Source of the DNA: Desulfotignum sp.
GTDB taxonomy: Bacteria; Desulfobacterota; Desulfobacteria; Desulfobacterales; Desulfobacteraceae
Direction of reading: 5' to 3'
Assembly: GCA_021737445.1 (NCBI GenBank)
Contig: JAIPDY010000004.1
Span: 1-32,029 of the forward strand
Length of the DNA: 32,029 nucleotides
In this document: piece after piece, positions 26,014-32,029 of the stretch
How positions within the stretch are numbered: the first letter of the stretch is position 1
How the letters are laid out: every line of letters begins with the position of its first letter
The notes under the pieces: model-generated
Told to the model about the DNA's origin: nothing
Seen by the model: only the letters and a program-made list of their open reading frames with translations
The model's database searches: none
Made by a program: the position numbers and the translations under genes

Positions 26014-26072
26014 CCAAAGGCCTTTGCAGAATCGGGGATGAACGATCAAAAGCAAATATACTGGAATGCACC

Positions 26073-27251
26073 ATGAATAAAAATATAATTTCCTGTCAGG
26101 TAAATGATCTATCAGAAGCACCAGGGGCTGCTTTGTTTGATTTTGCACATCAGGAAACAGTCCGTCATGTCTATCAATTTCACTGCAGCCTGCCTGGTTA
26201 CAGGCCCAGCCCGCTGGTCAGGCTGCCGGGACTGGCCGGTTATCTGGGAATAAACCAGCTGTTTGTCAAAGATGAAAACTACCGCTTTGATTTAAAGGCG
26301 TTCAAGGTCCTGGGGGCAAGCTATGCCATGGCAAAATGCCTGGGTGAGGTGATCGGATTAAAAGATGATGAATTAACGTACCATAATATCATTGCTCACA
26401 AACTTGCATATGATCACCTCACTTTTGTTACTGCCACGGACGGCAATCATGGAAGAGCGGTTGCCTGGGCTGCAAAACTGTTCGGCTGCAAAGCTGTGGT
26501 GTATCTGCCAAAAGGGTCTTCTCCAATCAGATTGGAAGCCATAAAAAAATATGGGGCCCAGGCATCAATCACGGGTATGAACTTTGATGACAGCGTGATG
26601 CATGCCAGCCGCAAAGCTCAGGAGAAAGGCTGGACACTTCTCCAGGACACATCCTGGGAAGGGTACGAAAAAGTACCGCTTCATATCATGCAGGGGTATT
26701 CAACACTGATAACAGAATCCATCGGCCAGGGAAAAGAGAACCTTCCGACCCATGTCTTTGTACAGGCGGGTGTGGGCTCGTTTGCAGCTGCCATGGTTGC
26801 ATCTCTTGTCAGTCTGGCCGGCGGGGATGCACCGACATTTATCGTTGTGGAACCTGAAGGTGCCCCATGTCTGTTTGAATCGATCAAAAAAGGGGGACGG
26901 GTCAGGATCAAAGGCGGTTTGGACACTATCATGGCAGGACTGTCATGCGGGGAGCCCAGCCTTATGGGGTGGCAGATACTCAAATCTGCTGCCAGTGCAT
27001 TTTTAATGTGCTCTGATGAGGTGGCCCGGAGAGGGATGAAGGTGCTGGGCAATCCCCTGGCAGAAGATCCATGTATCATTTCCGGAGAATCCGGTGCTGT
27101 GACACTCGGTGCATTGTTTGAAATAATGTCTGACAAAGAGAATATGAAAATAAGGCAGGATATCGGCCTGGTCAGCGACTCCAGAGTCTTGCTGTTTTCA
27201 ACCGAGGGAGATACTGATCCGGGTGTGTACCGTGATATTGTCTGGGGTTAA
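26073..27251 (+). CDS. Diaminopropionate ammonia-lyase (PLP-dependent)
   Basis: LFVKDENYRFDLKAFKVLGASYAMAK, TATDGNHGRAVAWAAKLFGCKAVVYLPKGSS, VQAGVGSFAAAM. Confidence 0.88.
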   Translation: MNKNIISCQVNDLSEAPGAALFDFAHQETVRHVYQFHCSLPGYRPSPLVRLPGLAGYLGINQLFVKDENYRFDLKAFKVLGASYAMAKCLGEVIGLKDDELTYHNIIAHKLAYDHLTFVTATDGNHGRAVAWAAKLFGCKAVVYLPKGSSPIRLEAIKKYGAQASITGMNFDDSVMHASRKAQEKGWTLLQDTSWEGYEKVPLHIMQGYSTLITESIGQGKENLPTHVFVQAGVGSFAAAMVASLVSLAGGDAPTFIVVEPEGAPCLFESIKKGGRVRIKGGLDTIMAGLSCGEPSLMGWQILKSAASAFLMCSDEVARRGMKVLGNPLAEDPCIISGESGAVTLGALFEIMSDKENMKIRQDIGLVSDSRVLLFSTEGDTDPGVYRDIVWG

Positions 27252-27394
27252 AACAGGCATTCTCTGGTTTCATCTTCGGGAAGGGTGGCCCGGTTATGAT
27301 ATGAGATCACCCGGCAGATCAGATCGGCCTGATCCGGGGGCAGGCAGTCAAGCACCTGGTGTTGCTGCAGAATTCTGACCACCCGTTCTGAATG
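27248..27394 (-). pseudogene. HD-domain phosphohydrolase fragment
   Basis: Read by eye: [48 protein letters not shown]. Confidence 0.5.
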
Positions 27395-27650
27395 ATTCTT
27401 TTTCAGCCCCTTTGCCCGTGGTCCCCGGCAGGATAATCACGAACTCTTCTCCGCCATATCGAACCGCCACATCGATCCCCCGGATATTTTTTTTAATGAT
27501 GTCAGCCAGGTGCTGAAGTATCCGGTCCCCGGCCTCATGGCCGTGCCGGTCATTGATGGCTTTGAAAAAATCGATATCCAGCATGATGACAGACAATGGT
27601 TTGTTCAACAGCAGGGTACTGGTGAACTCCCGGTTGCCGGAATGGATCAT
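27395..27650 (-). pseudogene. GGDEF-domain fragment
   Basis: [60 protein letters not shown]-terminal start and C-terminal end of the domain are missing. Confidence 0.75.
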
Positions 27651-29003
27651 GAACCGCCGGTATGATCCCTGATAAGGATGTTTTCTGCAGGCAGGTCATC
27701 ATTTTTCCAGGAGATGCTCTGTTTTGTGTCAGGTTGTTTTCCGGTCAGGCCTTTTTCAAGTGTAAAGGAGAATATGGACCCTTTGTTTTCAACAGACCGC
27801 ACAAGGATGTTACCGCCCATAAGTTCCACCAGTTTCCGGGTGATGGGCAGGCCCAGGCCGGTGCCGCCATAGGTTCGAACCGTGGTGCCGTCGATCTGCT
27901 CAAAAGACCGGAAAATGTCATCCAGCATATGTTCCGGTATTCCCATACCCGTATCTTGAACATGGACCATGACAACAGATCCTTTTCAGGTTGGCCGTGG
28001 CCTGGCCGGGCAGGCTCCCTGCGATACCGTCGATTAACGAATCACAGATACCGATAATCCCGTTGAGAGGGGTCCGCAGTTCATGGGAGGTGTTGGCGAG
28101 AAATTCATCTTTGAGCCTGTCACTGACCTGGAGTTTATGGGAGAGTGCTTCAACCATTTTATGTTCATTGGCAAATTTAATGGCCAGCATGACCGACTGT
28201 GCGGCAATGAAGAAAGAAAACCACAAAGACAAAAAATATCCTGTGTTGATGACCTGCAGGTAGTGGAGGGTGTCATTGACCACCCCGGCAAAGACAAATA
28301 CAAATCCGGCCAGAAAAATGAGGGCATACCCGTGCCGGGCCACCACCGACCGGACATTGACGGCCATCAGAAACAGGCAGGTTAAGATCGTCAGCATCAG
28401 ATAGGGGGTAAACAGGATTGAATAGGTCATTGGAGAAAGGGTCAGCGGCGCGATCAGATACAGACCATGCAGTGTCAGTAACATGCAGAAAAGCCCGAAA
28501 AACAGCAGTTCCTTTTCTTTTTTGCGCAGTGAAAACAAGATGCAGTGGTAGATTCCGGCAAACAGGCAGACCGCAACCAGTATCATCTCTATGAGTGTGC
28601 TCAGGCGGTACTTTTTGTGAATATTTTCAGGAGAGCCCAGAAAAAAACTCTGGCCGATACCTGCATTTGCATGGTTTTGATTGGCGATGTTAAGCACAAT
28701 GTCGATGGTGTTCCGGTTGTTGTGAAAGGTATAGATCTTTGGCGACAGAAACCGGATTCGTCCATCTGAAAACCGTCCGTGGCTGTCCATGAGATGCCCG
28801 TTGACAAATAACCGGTATTCGGTGAAAATTTCCGGGATCAAAAGGCTGAGCGGTCTGTTTTTCTCTCTGATGTTGACCAGCACCCGGTAGGTGGCATTCC
28901 CTTCCGGCGGCAGTGACAGGCCTTTATAGGATGTCCAGTAGCCGGGAACCGGGTAATATCGCGCCGGTTCAGGTTCATCGGTTTTTAAAAATGCCGCCGG
29001 CAA
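27647..29003 (-). pseudogene. 7TMR-DISM sensor histidine kinase with a deletion between HisKA and HATPase
   Basis: YYPVPGYWTSYKGLSLPPEGNATYRVLV (DISM), seven-TM region, DEFLANTSHELRTPLNGIIGICDSL (H-box), then a frame change into VHVQDTGMGIPEHMLDDIFRSFEQ...YGGTGLGLPITRKLVELMGG; the N-box is absent. Confidence 0.8.
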
Positions 29004-29199
29004 CAGGGTAATCCCCTTTATCTATCCTTGAATACCAGATATTGGGGGGGGGATTATAGCACAAACTTTGGTTGCTGCCGGATTTTTTTGCATGGGCTTT
29101 CCACCCGGCCGGAAATGGATGTTGACTTTTCAGCGGTTTATATTTTAACTTTATACTGTCGAACCGGTCACTCATCTAAAAAAAGGAAAAAATCAGATA

Positions 29200-29796
29200 A
29201 TGACAGATTTAGTGGATCTTACCTATTTTACACAACTGGCAGAACAGAATCCGGCAGATGTCTGCCGCAGGGCATTGTGTGCATATGATAAAACGGCCGG
29301 AACCTATGCGGTAAAAGTGTGGGGGAGGCAGTATGCAGTGGATCCTGGGAAGGCAAAAATTTTTTGTGTCAGCCCGGATCATGAACCGCTGCATCCCTAT
29401 TTTGACCTTTTTCTGGTGCATTATCTGCTGGGGGCACAGGAAATCCAGCCGGCAGGCCAATGGATTTCTGAAAAAGATATTGCCGGCGGCGCCACCTTTT
29501 TCAGAGGGCCCCATGAGATTCCGACCCGTCAGATTACCGCCCGGTTTGACGGGGATATCCAGGGATTCAAGCGCCTGTGCGAACAGTATGGAGGCACTGA
29601 ACTGGACCTGGCAGATGCTGCGTTTTCGTTTTTGATCACCCCCAGGGTGCCGGTGGCCGTGCTTTTCTGGGAAGGGGATAAGGAGTTTCCTGCTGAGGCA
29701 AAGCTTCTGTATGACAAAACCATTGTCCGCCATCTGGCATCAGATATTGTGTATGCCCTGGCCGTGGGGGTGTGTGAGCAGCTGGGAAGCGCTTGA
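29200..29796 (+). CDS. DUF3786-like protein
   Basis: 198 aa: KVWGRQYAVDPGKAKIF...LFLVHYLLGAQEIQPAGQWISEKDIAGGATFFRGPHEIPT. Confidence 0.75.
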   Translation: MTDLVDLTYFTQLAEQNPADVCRRALCAYDKTAGTYAVKVWGRQYAVDPGKAKIFCVSPDHEPLHPYFDLFLVHYLLGAQEIQPAGQWISEKDIAGGATFFRGPHEIPTRQITARFDGDIQGFKRLCEQYGGTELDLADAAFSFLITPRVPVAVLFWEGDKEFPAEAKLLYDKTIVRHLASDIVYALAVGVCEQLGSA

Positions 29797-30018
29797 AACA
29801 ATCCAGCTGCCGGGCATAAAACAGGCAGAAACCCTGCATACCCAAGAATACACATCTGCCAACTCCAGGATACACCCGCCGGCTGGCCCAAATCTTTGCA
29901 ACCCCTGCCAACAGGGGCTTTTGACTCATAACCCGCGCCGGTATACTACTTGCTTTTATTTCAGGTTTGAACAGTTGCAGTGCTATTGTGTTAACCTTTA
30001 ATCAAAGCGAGGATAATT

Positions 30019-31776
30019 ATGGCAGATAAAAATGACATAGTTGTCGACCAGGGAAAGTGGGAATGGTCGGAAATGTGGAAAAAAGAGGATTGGTGGGCCA
30101 TCTGGATCGGATTTTTTATCCTGATAGCCGCCATGTTCATTTACTTCCCCCACAGCGGAAAAATGAGCGATATCATCACCCAGGCACAAAAAGAATACGG
30201 AGAGCAGGCCGGCAGGACCTCTGCCATCAAGACCATTGCCTGGTATAGATTGTCCGATGCAAAGAAAAAGGCAGAGGCCAGGAAAATACCGGCTGGAAAA
30301 TGGCTGGCCAATGTGACCCATAAAACCCATTCCTGGTCCAACAACCCCCTGGACGCCTTTTTCATGAGCAAGGAAAAGGCCGACGCAAAAGCCGCAAAGG
30401 CCATGGCAGCATATGAGAAGAAAAAGGCGGCGGAAGCCCAGGCCCTTGCTGCGGCCGAGGCGGCAGAAGCCAGGGCCGAGGCGGCCGGATTCAAGGATGA
30501 GACCCTGAATGCCGCTGCCACTCAAGCCATTGACAATTGGCGGGATGCCAAACTTGCGGCTGGTAACGCCAAAAAGAAAACCCAGGTCAGCGCCTATAAC
30601 CAGATCGGAGAACTGATCCTTCTGGGGGTGTTTTTCTGTTTTCTTTTCGGCATTCCCATGGTGATCATGGGCACGCCCTTTAAAAAATTCGCCATCGGTT
30701 TTATATTTGTATACGGAATTACGGTTCTGGCATGGTTCTTCAGTTACCAGACCACCATGAAACACTATGGCATCGGGTATGCGGCCTGGGCAATATTTCT
30801 CGGCATGCTCATCTCCAACACCGTGGGAACGCCCAAGTGGGCGGAACCGGCAATTCAGACCGAATACTACATCAAGACCGGACTGGTGCTGCTCGGCGCC
30901 AAAATCCTGTTTGAAAAAATCATCACCATCGGCACTGCCGGTATTTTTGTGGCCTGGGTGGTCACCCCCACGGTGTGGCTGACCACCTACTGGTTTGGAC
31001 AGAAAATTATCAACATGCCCTCCAAACGCCTGAATGCAGTTATCTGTTCGGATATGTCGGTCTGCGGCGTTTCCGCCGCCATTGCAGCGGCATCCGCCTG
31101 CCGGGCCAAAAAAGAGGAGCTGACCCTGGCTGTCGGGCTTTCCCTGGTATTTACCGCCATCATGATGATCGCCATGCCCGCCGTCATCAAGGCCACATTC
31201 CCTGTGGACAAACAGATGATCCTGGGCGGCGCCTGGATGGGCGGCACCATTGATGCATCCGGCGCAGTGGCTGCTGCGGGTGCTTTTCTGGGTGAAAAAG
31301 CGTTGTACGTCGCCGCCACCATCAAAATGATCCAGAACGTGCTCATCGGTGTCATCGCCTTTTTCGTTGCCCTCTACTTCACCACCCGGGTGGAAGTGGC
31401 GGAAACCGGTGCAAAAGTCGGCCTGAATGAAATCTGGTTCAGATTCCCCAAATTTGTCATCGGGTTTATTGTGGCATCCATCACCTTTTCTTTGATATAT
31501 TCAGGCTTCAATGACAGCCTGGACGGTCTTGGCCGTGCCATGATCGACAAAGGAGCCATCAAGGGCGGATCAGATCTGTTCCGGAAATGGTTTTTCACCC
31601 TTTCTTTTGTCAGCATCGGCCTGGCCACCAATTTCAGGGAACTCAAAGAGCACTTCAAGGGGGGCAAGCCGTTTATTCTGTATGTAACCGGCCAGTCGCT
31701 CAATCTTGTGTTGACTCTGTTGATGGCTTATCTTATGTTCTACGTGGTCTTTCCGGAACTGACGGCGACCATTTAA
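30019..31776 (+). CDS. YeiH/PF03601-like putative sulfate exporter with extended N-terminal region
   Basis: TGLVLLGAKILFEKIITIGTAGI, SDMSVCGVSAAIAAASACRAKKEELTLAVGLSLVFT, GGTIDASGAVAAAGAF, ATNFRELKEHFKGGKPF. Confidence 0.85.
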   Translation: MADKNDIVVDQGKWEWSEMWKKEDWWAIWIGFFILIAAMFIYFPHSGKMSDIITQAQKEYGEQAGRTSAIKTIAWYRLSDAKKKAEARKIPAGKWLANVTHKTHSWSNNPLDAFFMSKEKADAKAAKAMAAYEKKKAAEAQALAAAEAAEARAEAAGFKDETLNAAATQAIDNWRDAKLAAGNAKKKTQVSAYNQIGELILLGVFFCFLFGIPMVIMGTPFKKFAIGFIFVYGITVLAWFFSYQTTMKHYGIGYAAWAIFLGMLISNTVGTPKWAEPAIQTEYYIKTGLVLLGAKILFEKIITIGTAGIFVAWVVTPTVWLTTYWFGQKIINMPSKRLNAVICSDMSVCGVSAAIAAASACRAKKEELTLAVGLSLVFTAIMMIAMPAVIKATFPVDKQMILGGAWMGGTIDASGAVAAAGAFLGEKALYVAATIKMIQNVLIGVIAFFVALYFTTRVEVAETGAKVGLNEIWFRFPKFVIGFIVASITFSLIYSGFNDSLDGLGRAMIDKGAIKGGSDLFRKWFFTLSFVSIGLATNFRELKEHFKGGKPFILYVTGQSLNLVLTLLMAYLMFYVVFPELTATI

Positions 31777-31788
31777 ACTTGTAACCCC

Positions 31789-31826
31789 TCCTTCACCCGT
31801 CCCGGCGCAAACGGACGGGTGAAGGA
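31789..31826 (+). terminator. 14-bp perfect intercistronic hairpin without a U-tract
   Basis: tccttcacccgtcc-cggcgcaaac-ggacgggtgaagga. Confidence 0.5.
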
Positions 31827-31852
31827 CCGAACCAGGCGTAAACGAGGCAACC

Positions 31853-32029
31853 ATGTCACATACGAAAATACAGACGTCCGGTGTCAGAAAAGGCCTAAAA
31901 CCCTGGGCCATGCTGCTTTTCAGCGTATTTATCATCTGGCTGTTCGGATGGGTGGTCGGCCCGTTTATCGACAACAGTATCCCTGTGTACAAACAGATCG
32001 GCCAGGTGGTTGAGGCAAGGGACATGGAT
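31853..32029 (+). CDS. Small membrane protein, 3' end outside the window
   Basis: MSHTKIQTSGVRKGLKPWAMLLFSVFIIWLFGWVVGPFIDNSIPVYKQIGQVVEARDMD... open to the window edge. Confidence 0.6.
   Translation, partial: MSHTKIQTSGVRKGLKPWAMLLFSVFIIWLFGWVVGPFIDNSIPVYKQIGQVVEARDMD

Noticed and set aside
29998-30765. 255-aa minus-strand ORF opposite the YeiH-like gene
   Set aside because: Shadow ORF of a high-GC coding region; Gly/Phe-rich low-complexity translation.

Overview
The window looks like chromosomal DNA from a Desulfobacteraceae-like sulfate reducer; this taxonomic guess is inference from gene content only. It has two parts. (1) About 1-13,250 is an accessory region: several toxin-antitoxin (TA) modules, an orphan AbiEi-type antitoxin, RecQ, an MBL-fold hydrolase, a small uncharacterised three-gene operon, and many truncated or chimeric gene pieces. 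The 3' end of a DUF3427-type helicase gene recurs between cassettes. A 93-nt scar is built from three non-contiguous segments of the nearby recQ gene. (2) About 13,271-32,029 is more ordinary: a YhaO/YhaN (SbcD/SbcC-like) pair, a [NiFe]-hydrogenase small/large pair followed on the same strand by metV-metF, an ABC-F ATPase, hipBA, diaminopropionate ammonia-lyase, a degraded sensor kinase/GGDEF/HD remnant, DUF3786, and a YeiH-family transporter. The two observations I rate most interesting are (a) the hydrogenase-MetVF cluster, which suggests H2-linked methylene-THF reduction, with an Asp at a usual proximal-cluster Cys position, and (b) repeated internal deletions or fusions that keep gene ends (helicase, BrnT, recQ scar, ABC-F, sensor kinase), in which several toxins are crippled and their antitoxins remain intact. 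All family assignments come from reading motifs by eye; no database search was run.
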